64,000 nucleotides of DNA from Lachnospiraceae bacterium (GTDB lineage Bacteria > Bacillota > Clostridia > Lachnospirales > Lachnospiraceae). The DNA is taken from assembly GCA_022791575.1 (NCBI GenBank), contig JAAVZI010000026.1, positions 23,855 to 87,854 on the forward strand, written 5' to 3'. The first letter of the stretch is position 1; each line of letters begins with the position of its first letter. This document shows, one piece after another, positions 8,636 through 18,637 of this stretch. The notes below the pieces were generated by a model that worked only from the letters and a program-made list of their open reading frames with translations, searched no databases and was not told the DNA's origin. Made by a program: the position numbers and the translations under genes.

Positions 8636-9499
8636 ATGCCTAATCTGCGCTTTGCCGTCATTGGCGGCGACCTTCGACAGGTTTATCTAGCTAACTACCT
8701 TTTCACTAAAGGGCATACCGTAATTGTATATGGACTGCAGCACGCTCAGCTATTAAAGGGCTGTATCCAGGCTGTTAACGTCCAGCAATTAATTGCTCCC
8801 AATACACATGTGATACTGCCCCTTCCAGTTACCAAGGATGGTGCAAACCTCTTTATTACTCAGTCAGAACAGACATTTCCCATTGACCAGTTAAAGGAAT
8901 TGATTACCACTTCCAATCCGATCTACTGCGGAGTTATGCCGAAAGAACTGGCGGCCTTCTGCGAATACCGCCATATTCCTTATTATGACTTAATGGCAGA
9001 TTCGGCAGTTGCTATAAGAAACGGCATTGCGACGGCAGAAGGAGCCATTGCCCATGCCGTTTTTGAAAGCAGTTCCACGCTGCACAAGAGCAATGCTCTT
9101 GTCGTCGGTTATGGACGCTGCGGCAAAGTCCTGGCCCACAAGCTGGCCGGCTTAGACGCCAATGTCTCTATCGCCGCCCGCAAAGCATGTGACCTTGCAT
9201 TAGCCGACAGTTATGGTTACAAAGCAATTCATATGAACCGGCTGAAACGAAACATCGGCAGGTTCTCTTTTATTTTCAATACGGTTCCGGCACCTGTCCT
9301 GACTTCGGATCTGTTATCCAGGCTCCAGCCCAATACCGTAATTATTGATATTGCTTCTGTACCTGGCGGAACAGACTTCAATTATGCCAAGAAGCATAAC
9401 ATCAGTGCAAAACTCTGCCTTGGAATCCCCGGCAAAACGGCTCCTAAAACATCAGGGGAAATCCTGGCCGAGGCAATCCTCAGTCATTCATTTTCATAA
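8636..9499 (+). CDS. dpaA: Dipicolinate synthase subunit A
   Basis: DpaA (SpoVFA) with DpaB oxidises dihydrodipicolinate to dipicolinic acid, the spore-core chelator, in the mother cell. The 287-residue protein begins LRFAVIGGDLRQVYLANYL and carries a second nucleotide-binding turn NALVVGYGRCGKVLAHKLAGL near residue 165, as in the family. The frame opens at 8609, but GGGAGGTTCT lies just before the ATG at 8636. dpaB follows after 19 bases. Presence of the pair marks the organism as a likely spore former, although many clostridia use EtfA instead. Confidence 0.93.
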   Translation: MPNLRFAVIGGDLRQVYLANYLFTKGHTVIVYGLQHAQLLKGCIQAVNVQQLIAPNTHVILPLPVTKDGANLFITQSEQTFPIDQLKELITTSNPIYCGVMPKELAAFCEYRHIPYYDLMADSAVAIRNGIATAEGAIAHAVFESSSTLHKSNALVVGYGRCGKVLAHKLAGLDANVSIAARKACDLALADSYGYKAIHMNRLKRNIGRFSFIFNTVPAPVLTSDLLSRLQPNTVIIDIASVPGGTDFNYAKKHNISAKLCLGIPGKTAPKTSGEILAEAILSHSFS

Positions 9500-9518
9500 G
9501 CAGAAAGGAAGCCTATCT

Positions 9519-10118
9519 ATGTCAGTGAAAGATCTAAAAATCGGAGTCGGATTCACCGGTTCCTTCTGTACGTATAAGAGAATGTTCAAAGAACTGCAGA
9601 ATATTGTAGAGCATGGCGCCTTGGTCACACCGGTATTTTCTTTTCAGGCACAAACCATTGATTCCCGCTTCGGCAAAGCCAGTGAATTTCTTGAAAAAGC
9701 CCGCATCATTACCGGCAAGCAGCCGATTACGACCATTTCTCAGGCTGAACCGATCGGGCCCAAGGGGTTGCTTGATGTCATGGTGATCGCTCCCTGCACA
9801 GGCAATACGCTGGCAAAATTAGCAAATGGCATGGTGGATTCTCCGGTACTGATGGCTGCAAAATCCCATCTGCGTAACAACCGGCCAGTTGTAATTAGTA
9901 TTTCCACCAACGATGCACTGGGAATGAATCTAAAAAATATCGGACTGATGATGAATATGAAAAACATCTATTTTGTTCCATTCGGACAGGATGATTGTGA
10001 GAAAAAGCCCAACTCTATGGTCGCGCAGACCGATCTTCTGATTCCCACGATCGAAGCCGCTATAGAAGGAAAACAGCTGCAGCCCATTGTACGCAGCCCG
10101 TTCAGCTTTGCTGATTAA
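9519..10118 (+). CDS. dpaB: Dipicolinate synthase subunit B
   Basis: DpaB (SpoVFB) is the flavoprotein-like partner of DpaA. The 199-residue protein opens DLKIGVGFTGSFCTYKR and contains VMVIAPCTGNTLAKLANGM, both typical of the HFCD-type flavoprotein fold. The open frame extends upstream into dpaA, but the ATG at 9519 with AAAGGAAG is the real start and gives normal size. The stop is followed within 15 bases by a terminator. Confidence 0.94.
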   Translation: MSVKDLKIGVGFTGSFCTYKRMFKELQNIVEHGALVTPVFSFQAQTIDSRFGKASEFLEKARIITGKQPITTISQAEPIGPKGLLDVMVIAPCTGNTLAKLANGMVDSPVLMAAKSHLRNNRPVVISISTNDALGMNLKNIGLMMNMKNIYFVPFGQDDCEKKPNSMVAQTDLLIPTIEAAIEGKQLQPIVRSPFSFAD

Positions 10119-10130
10119 TCCGCAGATGCC

Positions 10131-10177
10131 AAAAAAGTTCTGTATGATTGTATTCATTCAACCATACAGAACTTTTT
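10131..10177. terminator. Bidirectional terminator between dpaB and OFA transporter
   Basis: Perfect 14-bp inverted repeat with A5 and T5 flanks (AAAAAGTTCTGTATG pairing with CATACAGAACTTTTT), usable in both directions by convergent genes. Confidence 0.88.
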
Positions 10178-10204
10178 CTATGATACTTCTAAGAAATATA
10201 ATCT

Positions 10205-11482
10205 TTACTCTGCTTTCTTCTGACTGGGCTTGGGTACCATTACAAAGCTGATAATCAAAGCGATGACATAAAGTGCCAGAGTTACATACAAGACCTTCTG
10301 GTATCCGGTCGGATTCACCAGAACTTCATGGCCGTCTACCATTGCGGTCTTTACCTTACCGAATTTCTCCACAATCCAGTTTGACAGATTATTACCTGTC
10401 AAACCTGCAAATGCCCATGCAGACAAGGCAATACCATGAATCGCACTGATGGTCTTCATTCCGTAATGATCAGAAAGAAGCGTAGGCAGATTACTGAATC
10501 CGCCGCCATATCCAGCGTTAACACAAAGCAGCAGCAGAATAACAATCGGCACTAGTTCCCCGGAAATCGCCCCGGTTACCATGGAAATTGCTGTTACGCC
10601 AATTGACATTATGAAAATAATCTTATAAATCGTATTTCTGTCCTTCATCTTATCTGCCCATGCGGAGAATCCCAGACGTCCTCCGGCATTGGCAACAGCA
10701 GTCAGGGAACTGATCAAGCCAACCATAGCTCCAAGACCGATCGCTTTAATAATTGATTTTTCCTGTGAAATCAGCATCAAACCGCAGGTAATATTAATAT
10801 AGAACATCAGCCAGATTCCGATAAATGTCTTGGACTTCAAAACACCGACTGCTTTCTCTCCCTTTGGTGCAGGAGTCTCTACCCAGCCTTCCGGTTTCTT
10901 TAACAGCAGATGGCCGATAAACATCATAATAAAATACACAACAGCCAGAATATAAAACATATTGGCCAGACCAACTGATTTCTGCAGTGCTTCCATAATG
11001 GGACTTGCAATAGCCTTCGCTGCACCAAATCCGGCAACAGCAAGACCCGTAGCCAGACCCTTACGATCTTCAAACCACAGCATCAAAGTTTTAACCGGCG
11101 ACAGATAACCAGTTCCAAGGCCGATTCCCATAATTAGGCCATAGCATATATATAATCCGATCAAAGCCATGGTAGGGCTGACTGTGCCGTTATGCCCCAG
11201 GGAAATAAATAGACCGGAACCTGCCATACCAACAGCAAAACAAACAGTCGCAATCAAAGAGGAACGATGGATATTTTTCTCCACTACATTTCCCAGAAAA
11301 GCTGCAGACATTCCTAAGAAGAAAATCGCAAAGCTAAATGCCCATTCTACCGCACCTTTTCCGTTTGACAGCCCGATTTCATTCGCTATGGCTTCACTAA
11401 ATAAGGACCAGCAATATACTGTACCAATACTGCAGTGCAGCAGCAGCGCCGGAATTGCCGCCCGTACCCATTTGTTATTCAT
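10205..11482 (-). CDS. OFA family MFS transporter
   Basis: A 425-residue, 12-helix major facilitator protein of the oxalate/formate antiporter (OFA) branch. Supporting motifs are WVRAAIPALLLHCSIGTVYCWSL-like N-terminus, LGTGYLSPVKTLMLWFEDRKGLATG around residues 130-155 and NAGGRLGFSAWADK in the middle loop. Substrate is not predictable; monocarboxylates are usual for this branch. The frame opens at 11527; the ATG at 11482 with AAAGGA upstream starts at the first conserved residues. Confidence 0.86.
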   Translation of the reverse strand: MNNKWVRAAIPALLLHCSIGTVYCWSLFSEAIANEIGLSNGKGAVEWAFSFAIFFLGMSAAFLGNVVEKNIHRSSLIATVCFAVGMAGSGLFISLGHNGTVSPTMALIGLYICYGLIMGIGLGTGYLSPVKTLMLWFEDRKGLATGLAVAGFGAAKAIASPIMEALQKSVGLANMFYILAVVYFIMMFIGHLLLKKPEGWVETPAPKGEKAVGVLKSKTFIGIWLMFYINITCGLMLISQEKSIIKAIGLGAMVGLISSLTAVANAGGRLGFSAWADKMKDRNTIYKIIFIMSIGVTAISMVTGAISGELVPIVILLLLCVNAGYGGGFSNLPTLLSDHYGMKTISAIHGIALSAWAFAGLTGNNLSNWIVEKFGKVKTAMVDGHEVLVNPTGYQKVLYVTLALYVIALIISFVMVPKPSQKKAE

Positions 11483-11577
11483 TTCTTCATTTTTCCTTTC
11501 TTTCACCACACTATTATATGATATCATCAGAATTATACTACCTTTTTAGATAAAATGCAACAAAAATGCCGAAAGGC

Positions 11578-14500
11578 TTACACATTTTTTACGGTAGCAA
11601 TGTCTATCAGCGATAACTTCTGTTCTTTGACATGTTCTAGGCTGGATACAAGTGCATTAGCGGTGTCTAATGAAGTCAATACGTTTACTCCGGTCTCTAT
11701 CGCATTCCGGCGGATCAGGAAACCATCATGGCTTCTTGTCTTGCCCTGGCTTGGTGTATCAATGACCAGATCAATCCGATGCCCCAGAATCAGATCTAAG
11801 AGATTCGGGGACTCTTCTTCAATTTTATTGGTCTTTACAGCCTTTACCCCATTTTCATTGAGGATTCGTGCAGTACTTCTGGTAGCATAGATTTTATAGC
11901 CCAGGGCTTGGAAGCGCCGCCCAATTTCTACGGCTTCCAGCTTATCTGCATCTTTGACGGTAATAATCATTTGTTTATGCTTGGGCAGATCGATGCCTGC
12001 TCCCAGAAATGCTTTATATAATGCCTCGTCAAAGGTCTTGGCAATTCCCAATACCTCGCCGGTTGACTTCATTTCCGGACCAAGGCTGATATCAGCGCCC
12101 CGAAGCTTCTCGAAGGAGAATACCGGCATTTTAACTGCGATATAGTCCGCCTGTGGCTGCAGACCTGGTGTATAGCCCATGCCCTGGATGGTCTCACCGA
12201 TAATGACCTTCGTGGCCAGCTGGACAATGGGAATTCCTGTTACCTTGCTGATATAGGGCACAGTACGGCTGGAACGGGGATTGACTTCAATCACATACAC
12301 TTCACCATCACAGACAATAAATTGGATATTAATCAGGCCGACTACATGTAATGCCTTTGCAAGCCGTCTGGTATACTCTACAATTACCTTTTGAATCTTC
12401 TCGGAAATCGATTGCGCAGGATAGACGGAAATGCTGTCTCCAGAATGGACGCCTGCCCGCTCCACATGTTCCATAATGCCCGGAATCAGAATATCCTCAC
12501 CATCACAGACCGCATCCACTTCGATCTCCTTGCCGACTAAATACTTGTCCACCAGTATCGGATGTTCCTGGGCAATTCGATTAATAATGCCGATAAATTC
12601 GTCGATGTCCTCATCAGAAATAGCAATCTGCATACCCTGTCCACCTAGTACATAAGAAGGTCTGACTAAAACTGGATAGCCCAGTTCAGCAGCAGCCGCC
12701 TTAGCCTCTTCGGCCGTAAATACCGTTCTTCCGGCTGGCCTTGGAATGCAGCATTCCTCTAAAATCTGGTCAAACAACTCCCTATCTTCCGCTGCATCTA
12801 CATTTTCCGCAGAAGTTCCTAGTATCGGAACCCCCATTTTCATCAGACTCTCTGTGAGTTTAATTGCAGTCTGTCCGCCAAATTGTACGACTGCTCCGTC
12901 CGGCTTCTCCAGATTCACGATATTTTCTACATCTTCCGGAGTCAGCGGTTCAAAATACAGTTTATCGGCTATATCAAAGTCCGTGCTGACGGTCTCTGGA
13001 TTGTTGTTGATAATAATGGTCTCATAGCCTTCTTTGGCAAATGCCCAAGTACAGTGCACCGAACAGAAATCAAATTCAATTCCCTGCCCAATTCGGATCG
13101 GACCGGAACCGAGCACCAGAACCTTTTTCTTCGGCTGGGTCTTTACCATTTCGTCCACACTGCCAAAACAGGAATAATAATAAGGTGTAGTAGCCTCAAA
13201 CTCAGCAGCACAGGTATCTACCATCTTAAAAGCTGCCGTAATCTGGTTTACATAACGAAGTTTTTTTACTTCGTCTTCGGTCTTACCGGACAGCCGCGCA
13301 ATCACTATATCCGGGAACTCCAGACGCTTGGCCTCTCTCAGCAGTTCCACAGTCAGTGGTTCTGTCAGCAGTCGCTGTTCCATTTCTACCAGAATCGCGA
13401 TTTTATCAATAAACCAGAAGTCAATCCTTGTAATCTCATGAATCGTTTCATAAGAAATGCCCTTACGGACAGCTTCAGCAATTACAAAGATTCTGCGGTC
13501 ATCTACACGAGCCAGTGCTTCTAAAAGTTCTTCCTCATCCAACCCAGTAAAGTCATAGACATCCTTGTTGTCAGCCGTATGTGCCGTGTGCTGATTATTC
13601 TTATGTGTTATGCTCTTAGGTATCAGACTGTCCACATGCTGCTCCAGAGAACGAAGTGCTTTCATCAGGGCTCCTTCGAAATTGGTACATATGCTCATGA
13701 CCTCTCCAGTTGCTTTCATTTGTGTCGTCAAGGTCCGCTTAGCCTGGATAAATTTATCAAAAGGCAGCCGGGGAATCTTTACAACACAGTAATCCAACAT
13801 CGGCTCGAAACTAGCAAAGGTCTTGCCAGTAACGGCATTTTTAATCTCGTCCAATGTATAGCCCAATGCAATCTTAGCAGCCACTTTGGCAATTGGGTAA
13901 CCAGTCGCCTTAGAGGCCAGGGCAGAAGAACGGCTGACACGCGGATTCACTTCAATGACACAGTATTCAAAGCTGTCTGGCTTCAAAGCATACTGGACAT
14001 TGCATCCACCAGTAATATTCAATTCGCTGATGATATTCAGAGCCGAACTTCGCAGCATCTGGTATTCTCGATCCCCCAAGGTCTGGGAAGGCGCAACAAC
14101 AATGCTATCTCCGGTATGCACACCGACCGGGTCGATATTTTCCATATTGCAGACGGTAATGCAGTTGCCGTTTCCGTCCCGCATAACCTCATATTCCACT
14201 TCTTTCCATCCAGCAATGCACCGTTCTACCAGCACCTGTCCTACCCGGCTTAAGCGCAATCCATTAGATAAAATGTCAATCAGCTCTTCCTGGTTATGGG
14301 CAATACCGCCGCCGCTTCCGCCCAGAGTATAAGCAGGCCGAAGCACAACCGGATAGCCGATTGTATTTGTAAAGCGGATGCCGTCTTCCACGTTGTTGAC
14401 AACTTCCGAGGCCGCGCAGGGTTCGCCGATCTTTTCCATGGTTTCTTTAAACGCTTCCCTGTCTTCTGCCTTGAATATAGTTTCTGCCGTAGTTCCAATT

Positions 14501-14844
14501 AACCGAACTCCCTGTTCTTCCAAAAACCCAGACTCCGCAAGTTCCATACCGAGATTCAGCCCAGCTTGGCCTCCCAGAGTCGGCAGAATACTGTCTGGTT
14601 TTTCTTTTAAGATAATCTGTTCTAATACATTTACGGTCAGCGGTTCGATATAAACCCGGTCCGCAATATCTTTATCCGTCATAATGGTTGCCGGATTCGA
14701 ATTCACCAATACAACCTCCACACCCTCTTCCTTCAGGGAGCGGCAAGCCTGTGTGCCTGCATAATCAAATTCTGCTGCCTGGCCGATTACAATGGGGCCG
14801 GAACCAATGACCATTACTTTTTTAATATGGGGATTCTTAGGCAT
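11578..14844 (-). CDS. carB: Carbamoyl-phosphate synthase large subunit
   Basis: CarB uses ammonia from CarA, bicarbonate and two ATP to make carbamoyl phosphate for arginine and pyrimidine synthesis. The 1088-residue length is full. Two homologous ATP-grasp halves are visible: [21 protein letters not shown] at the start and [20 protein letters not shown] in the middle. The C-terminal MGS-like domain ends the protein. The ATG overlaps the carA stop by 8 bases and GGAGGTAAGT lies inside carA, so the two are translationally coupled. Confidence 0.97.
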   Translation of the reverse strand: MPKNPHIKKVMVIGSGPIVIGQAAEFDYAGTQACRSLKEEGVEVVLVNSNPATIMTDKDIADRVYIEPLTVNVLEQIILKEKPDSILPTLGGQAGLNLGMELAESGFLEEQGVRLIGTTAETIFKAEDREAFKETMEKIGEPCAASEVVNNVEDGIRFTNTIGYPVVLRPAYTLGGSGGGIAHNQEELIDILSNGLRLSRVGQVLVERCIAGWKEVEYEVMRDGNGNCITVCNMENIDPVGVHTGDSIVVAPSQTLGDREYQMLRSSALNIISELNITGGCNVQYALKPDSFEYCVIEVNPRVSRSSALASKATGYPIAKVAAKIALGYTLDEIKNAVTGKTFASFEPMLDYCVVKIPRLPFDKFIQAKRTLTTQMKATGEVMSICTNFEGALMKALRSLEQHVDSLIPKSITHKNNQHTAHTADNKDVYDFTGLDEEELLEALARVDDRRIFVIAEAVRKGISYETIHEITRIDFWFIDKIAILVEMEQRLLTEPLTVELLREAKRLEFPDIVIARLSGKTEDEVKKLRYVNQITAAFKMVDTCAAEFEATTPYYYSCFGSVDEMVKTQPKKKVLVLGSGPIRIGQGIEFDFCSVHCTWAFAKEGYETIIINNNPETVSTDFDIADKLYFEPLTPEDVENIVNLEKPDGAVVQFGGQTAIKLTESLMKMGVPILGTSAENVDAAEDRELFDQILEECCIPRPAGRTVFTAEEAKAAAAELGYPVLVRPSYVLGGQGMQIAISDEDIDEFIGIINRIAQEHPILVDKYLVGKEIEVDAVCDGEDILIPGIMEHVERAGVHSGDSISVYPAQSISEKIQKVIVEYTRRLAKALHVVGLINIQFIVCDGEVYVIEVNPRSSRTVPYISKVTGIPIVQLATKVIIGETIQGMGYTPGLQPQADYIAVKMPVFSFEKLRGADISLGPEMKSTGEVLGIAKTFDEALYKAFLGAGIDLPKHKQMIITVKDADKLEAVEIGRRFQALGYKIYATRSTARILNENGVKAVKTNKIEEESPNLLDLILGHRIDLVIDTPSQGKTRSHDGFLIRRNAIETGVNVLTSLDTANALVSSLEHVKEQKLSLIDIATVKNV

Positions 14845-15931
14845 GACTTACCTCCATCATCTTTAGAAATTTATCAAACAGAAACTCCGAGTCCTGCGGC
14901 CCTGGACACGCCTCCGGGTGGAACTGTACCGTAAGAATATTTTTGTTCTTATAACGGATTCCCTCAATCGTCCCATCGTTGACATTGACAAAGCCCGGTT
15001 CTGCTACCGACGCATCCATCGTCTTCATATCAACTACATACCCATGGTTCTGTGAGGAAATATAGACCCGGCCGGTTTCCAGATCCTTAACTGGATGGTT
15101 GCCGCCGCGGTGGCCATACTTCATCTTATGGGTGTCGCCGCCCATTGCCAGTGCCATCAGCTGGTGACCCAGACAAATAGCAAAAATCGGAACATCAGTT
15201 CGGTACAGCTGTTTTAACTCTTCTATAATAGAGGTACATGCTTTCGGATCTCCTGGACCGTTGGACAGCATAATTCCGTCTGGCTCTGCTTCCAGAATTT
15301 CCTGTGCGCTGGTACCGGCTGGATAAATTGTAACTTCACAGCCCCGCTTTGATAAGGAACGTGCAATGTTCTTCTTAGCTCCCAAATCTAATAGGGCGAC
15401 TCTGCGGACTGCGCCGGCAGTTTTCCCCTGTGCCGGCAGTACTGACTTTTCCCGGCAGGTCACCTTCTCTACTACATTTCCTGTGGTGTAACCTTTTAGC
15501 CTTACCATACTATCATCCAGATTATAATTCTCATTGGTGGTAATCATGCCATTCATGGTTCCTTTTTCCCGCAGGATTTTAGTCAGTGCCCTTGTGTCGA
15601 TTCCGGCGATACCAGGAATCCCATTCTTCTCCAGAAAATGCTGAATCGTTTCTTCGCTTCTAAAATTACTTGGAAGCCTTGAAAGCTCCCGCACGATAAA
15701 TCCAGAGCACCAGGGTCTGACTGACTCCATATCTTCATAGCAAATTCCATAATTTCCGATTAGCGGGTAAGTCATTGCCACTGCCTGTCCCGCATAAGAC
15801 GGATCGGTCAGTACTTCCAGATATCCTGTCATCGACGTGTTAAACACGATTTCGCTGATGACTTCCTTCGCAGCGCCGATGCTAGTCCCGGTAAACACAT
15901 TGCCATCTTCCAAAATCAAAAAAGCTTTCAT
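14837..15931 (-). CDS. carA: Carbamoyl-phosphate synthase small subunit
   Basis: CarA is the glutaminase that feeds ammonia to CarB. The 364-residue protein has the N-terminal CPSase small-subunit domain ([14 protein letters not shown]) and a C-terminal class I glutamine amidotransferase with Cys253 (FAICLGHQ), His340 and Glu342 (FHPEACPGP). It is the first gene of carAB and has a good vegetative promoter about 60 bases upstream. No PyrR-type attenuator is obvious in the leader. Confidence 0.96.
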   Translation of the reverse strand: MKAFLILEDGNVFTGTSIGAAKEVISEIVFNTSMTGYLEVLTDPSYAGQAVAMTYPLIGNYGICYEDMESVRPWCSGFIVRELSRLPSNFRSEETIQHFLEKNGIPGIAGIDTRALTKILREKGTMNGMITTNENYNLDDSMVRLKGYTTGNVVEKVTCREKSVLPAQGKTAGAVRRVALLDLGAKKNIARSLSKRGCEVTIYPAGTSAQEILEAEPDGIMLSNGPGDPKACTSIIEELKQLYRTDVPIFAICLGHQLMALAMGGDTHKMKYGHRGGNHPVKDLETGRVYISSQNHGYVVDMKTMDASVAEPGFVNVNDGTIEGIRYKNKNILTVQFHPEACPGPQDSEFLFDKFLKMMEVSHA

Positions 15932-15991
15932 CTTCGCACACTTTTTCCTTTCTGAACCTCTGTCTCTGTATCAACATCCTTAATCTTCAAG

Positions 15992-16020
15992 ATTTTACCA
16001 CATTCAACTGGATATTTCAA
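15992..16020 (-). promoter_or_regulatory. Sigma-A promoter for carAB
   Basis: On the minus strand TTGAAA (16015-16020) is followed by 17 bases and TAAAAT (15992-15997), with TG two bases before the -10. Confidence 0.6.
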
Positions 16021-16138
16021 CTGGTTTTGTTGGAAAAAGGCAGACACAAGTACATAAAATCAGTACTATCGATGCTGAAATACTTTAAAATAAGTAGAAA
16101 TAGGATACTTTGAAATCATTGCTATAAACAATTGATTG

Positions 16139-16945
16139 TTAATCAACATGAAACCACTGCTCTTTGTTAGCAACACGGATTAACGCCGGTTCTAATGTCA
16201 TGATTGTCTTTTCTTTATTAAATGTAACGGTTACGGTTTTCCAATTGTCGCCATATGTATTTACTTTAATTTTATTACCACTTATCACTTTATAAGGAAA
16301 TGTATCTACCGTTGTATCCATCCATGAGTATTCTGTCTCTAATCTATATTCTATTTCATCTTCTGAAAAATCTAATATGCATAAAATATAAACACCATTT
16401 TCCCCTTTTACTGTTGACCAATCACGCAGGAGTTCTTTTTTTAAATTAGAAGATTGAATAGAATTCATAACGAATAACCCCATTAATATTGCTGCTGCAA
16501 TCATTATACCAGTTCTGATTCGTTTCTTACTCTTAATCATTCTACTGTTTACATAATTAAAATTAAACCTTGTTCCACAATGAGCGCAAAACCAAGAACC
16601 AAATGGGGATTTTTTTCCACAATTCACACATAAAAGTCCTTCCTTTTCACTCTCCATATTGCTTTTAACTAGGTTATTTTCTTCTATCTCAGTAAAATCC
16701 TTTAAATTACCTTCCTGGATATTCCCACAAGAACATTTCCAATATATCTTTTCATTCCCATCATCTAAGAAATTACCACATTCTTTACATTTCAATGTTC
16801 CATTCGTATTACCAACTTTTTGCTTTTCTAAAACTTTTAACACATTCGATATGAAAACAGGATAGTTTTTATCGCAATAATTACATTTCCATATTACTTT
16901 ATCATTCTTTTGGGGCATATTCCCACACTTTCTACATCCAGCCAT
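16139..16945 (-). CDS. Zinc-ribbon protein with one membrane helix
   Basis: A 268-residue protein with three cysteine-pair zinc ribbons before a membrane anchor: CRKC and CNYC near residues 4-24, CKEC and CSC near 53-72, and CVNC with CAHC near 105-121. The last, CGKKSPFGSWFCAHCG, is a classic zinc-ribbon. A hydrophobic helix (TGIMIAAAILMGLFV) follows near 145, then a soluble, probably extracellular, beta-rich tail of about 100 residues. GGGAGGTATAT precedes the ATG. Visibly more AT-rich than carAB beside it, hinting at acquisition. Function unknown. Confidence 0.7.
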   Translation of the reverse strand: MAGCRKCGNMPQKNDKVIWKCNYCDKNYPVFISNVLKVLEKQKVGNTNGTLKCKECGNFLDDGNEKIYWKCSCGNIQEGNLKDFTEIEENNLVKSNMESEKEGLLCVNCGKKSPFGSWFCAHCGTRFNFNYVNSRMIKSKKRIRTGIMIAAAILMGLFVMNSIQSSNLKKELLRDWSTVKGENGVYILCILDFSEDEIEYRLETEYSWMDTTVDTFPYKVISGNKIKVNTYGDNWKTVTVTFNKEKTIMTLEPALIRVANKEQWFHVD

Positions 16946-17144
16946 ATATACCTCCCATAGTTCACCAATTTCATAACTTTTTTATCCTACCGGACAATTT
17001 TATTATACAAAATATTACAAAAATTGGCAATAAATAAGAGCACCATTCACTATATTTCTACAGTAGATTATGCTCTTATAAAGATACTTAACTATAAAAA
17101 ATTGCTTTTGACAATATTTTGTTTCAGTATATTATTAACATCAA

Positions 17145-17296
17145 TCATTCTTCCCTCTGTTTTGGATCTTCGAGCTGGAAATATTCTTCCCAGGGAAACT
17201 CCTCATTTTCTTCTGGCGTCAAAAATCAGAGGATTTAGCTGTAATAAAATGTATTTTCCCAAATTCTAAATCTGCCATGAATCCATGTTCAAACAT
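17145..17296 (-). pseudogene. Small unrecognised gene with a one-base frameshift
   Basis: An ATG at 17294-17296 overlaps the stop of the MATE gene and opens MFEHGFMADLEFGKIHF, ending at a TGA at 17219-17221. Adding one T to the T5 run there restores a frame that continues LTPEENEEFPWEEYFQLED and stops at 17145. The span is 152 bases, one short of 51 codons, as expected for a single deletion. I do not recognise the protein. It may be a real pseudogene, a frameshift-controlled gene, or a homopolymer sequencing error. The rest of 16946-17144 holds nothing I can support. Confidence 0.45.
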
Positions 17297-18632
17297 GCTC
17301 TGGGCTGGTTCTCTCTTTGCGGCGGCAGTAAAGATAATAGGGTATTTCTACTAAAAGCATCAGCGACCACCCGCCGGCACTGGCATATGCCACGCCGTTT
17401 AATCCGATTCGCGGGACAAGTACATAGACGAGCGCTACCCGGATTCCTGTCTGAATTAGAGTGCCCAGCAATGTCATTTTCATGTTCTTTCGCCCGCGGA
17501 AGTATCCCTGCATGCCGTTAGTCATTGCCGGAAACAGGTAGAAAAATGACATAATCCCGAAATAAATGATTCCCAGTTCTACAACTGCCCCCTCCTGACT
17601 GGATACAAACAGGCTCATTATCGGCTTACGCAGACACAACAGTATGCTGCAGATTACCACCCAGTAGCCTGCTTCCAATAACAGGCCTAGACGGAAGCCC
17701 TGCTCCATTCGTTCGCGCTTTCCCGCACCTTCGTTTTGTGCCACGAAGGTTGTGATACCGCTTGCTATACTTTGTTCCGGCAGACAGGCATAGTCGTCCA
17801 GGCGGTTGATTGCGTTAAATGCTGCCATAACATCGACGCCTAGAGAATTGACCGTTCCCTGGATCATCAATTTGCCAATTGGCTGACAAGCCTGCTGAAG
17901 CGCGGTGACGCCGCCGTATTGAAGCGTCTGCTTGAGCAATCCCCGGTCTGCACGGAATTCATGGCGGCGGATCTGCAGCAGCGGTATTTTTTGGTAGACA
18001 TATCGGATACATAGGATGGCCGAAAGGGCCTCTGCAACTACGGTAGTCAGAGCGCAGCAGACGATTCCAAAATGAAAGAGACTGATGAAAATCAGATCCA
18101 GCAGGCCGTTTAATACCGAACAAAACGCTAGGAATTTGAGCGGTGTTTTGGAATCTCCGATACTTTTTAATGCTGAGGATACTGCATTGTAGAAAAAGGT
18201 AAACGGCAGTCCGGCAAAGACAATCCGCAGATACGTCTTGGCAGTTCCCAATAGTTCTGGCGGCACCTGCAGCATGCGCAGCAGCGGATCTGCAGCGAGA
18301 ATGCCCAGAGTCATTACCAGTAGGGAAAAATAGAGTCCGAATACCATGGTGGTTGACAGTTCCCGCTTTAGTAATTCCTGCTTTCCGCCGCCATAGAAAT
18401 GGCTCATTAGAACTGATGAACCAATGCATAGGCCTGATATTCCCAGAATCATCAGGTTCATCACTGGGCTTGCTGTTCCGACTGCGGCCAGTGCTTCCTT
18501 GCCGATCAACTGTCCGACAATCATAGAATCTACTGCATTGTATGTAAGCTGAAATAGATTTCCTAAAATCAGGGGGACTGCATAGGAAACTAACTGGCGT
18601 GGGATGTTTCCTTCTGTCATATTTTGAGCCAT
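17289..18632 (-). CDS. MATE family efflux transporter
   Basis: A 447-residue, 12-helix Na+/H+-coupled multidrug and toxin extrusion protein. It opens IPRQLVSYAVPLILGNLFQLTYNAVDSMIVG-like sequence, the hallmark of the DinF/NorM clan, and keeps the internal duplication (second half starting near residue 230). It starts 5 bases after the stop of the upstream chemoreceptor, so the two are cotranscribed; the ribosome site (TTTAAGATCT) is weak, which suggests coupling. Substrate unknown. Confidence 0.9.
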   Translation of the reverse strand: MAQNMTEGNIPRQLVSYAVPLILGNLFQLTYNAVDSMIVGQLIGKEALAAVGTASPVMNLMILGISGLCIGSSVLMSHFYGGGKQELLKRELSTTMVFGLYFSLLVMTLGILAADPLLRMLQVPPELLGTAKTYLRIVFAGLPFTFFYNAVSSALKSIGDSKTPLKFLAFCSVLNGLLDLIFISLFHFGIVCCALTTVVAEALSAILCIRYVYQKIPLLQIRRHEFRADRGLLKQTLQYGGVTALQQACQPIGKLMIQGTVNSLGVDVMAAFNAINRLDDYACLPEQSIASGITTFVAQNEGAGKRERMEQGFRLGLLLEAGYWVVICSILLCLRKPIMSLFVSSQEGAVVELGIIYFGIMSFFYLFPAMTNGMQGYFRGRKNMKMTLLGTLIQTGIRVALVYVLVPRIGLNGVAYASAGGWSLMLLVEIPYYLYCRRKERTSPEHV

Positions 18633-18637
18633 AGATC

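Noticed and set aside
12883..14502. Several long plus-strand frames opposite carB
   Set aside because: They are shadows of carB with no ribosome sites or recognisable domains; carB itself explains the sequence.
15932..16020. PyrR-type or other attenuator before carA
   Set aside because: Only weak local hairpins are present and no terminator/antiterminator pair could be drawn.
17024..17269. Plus-strand 81-codon frame downstream of the zinc-ribbon gene
   Set aside because: No ribosome site. The better reading of the overlapping part is the minus-strand split gene at 17145-17296.
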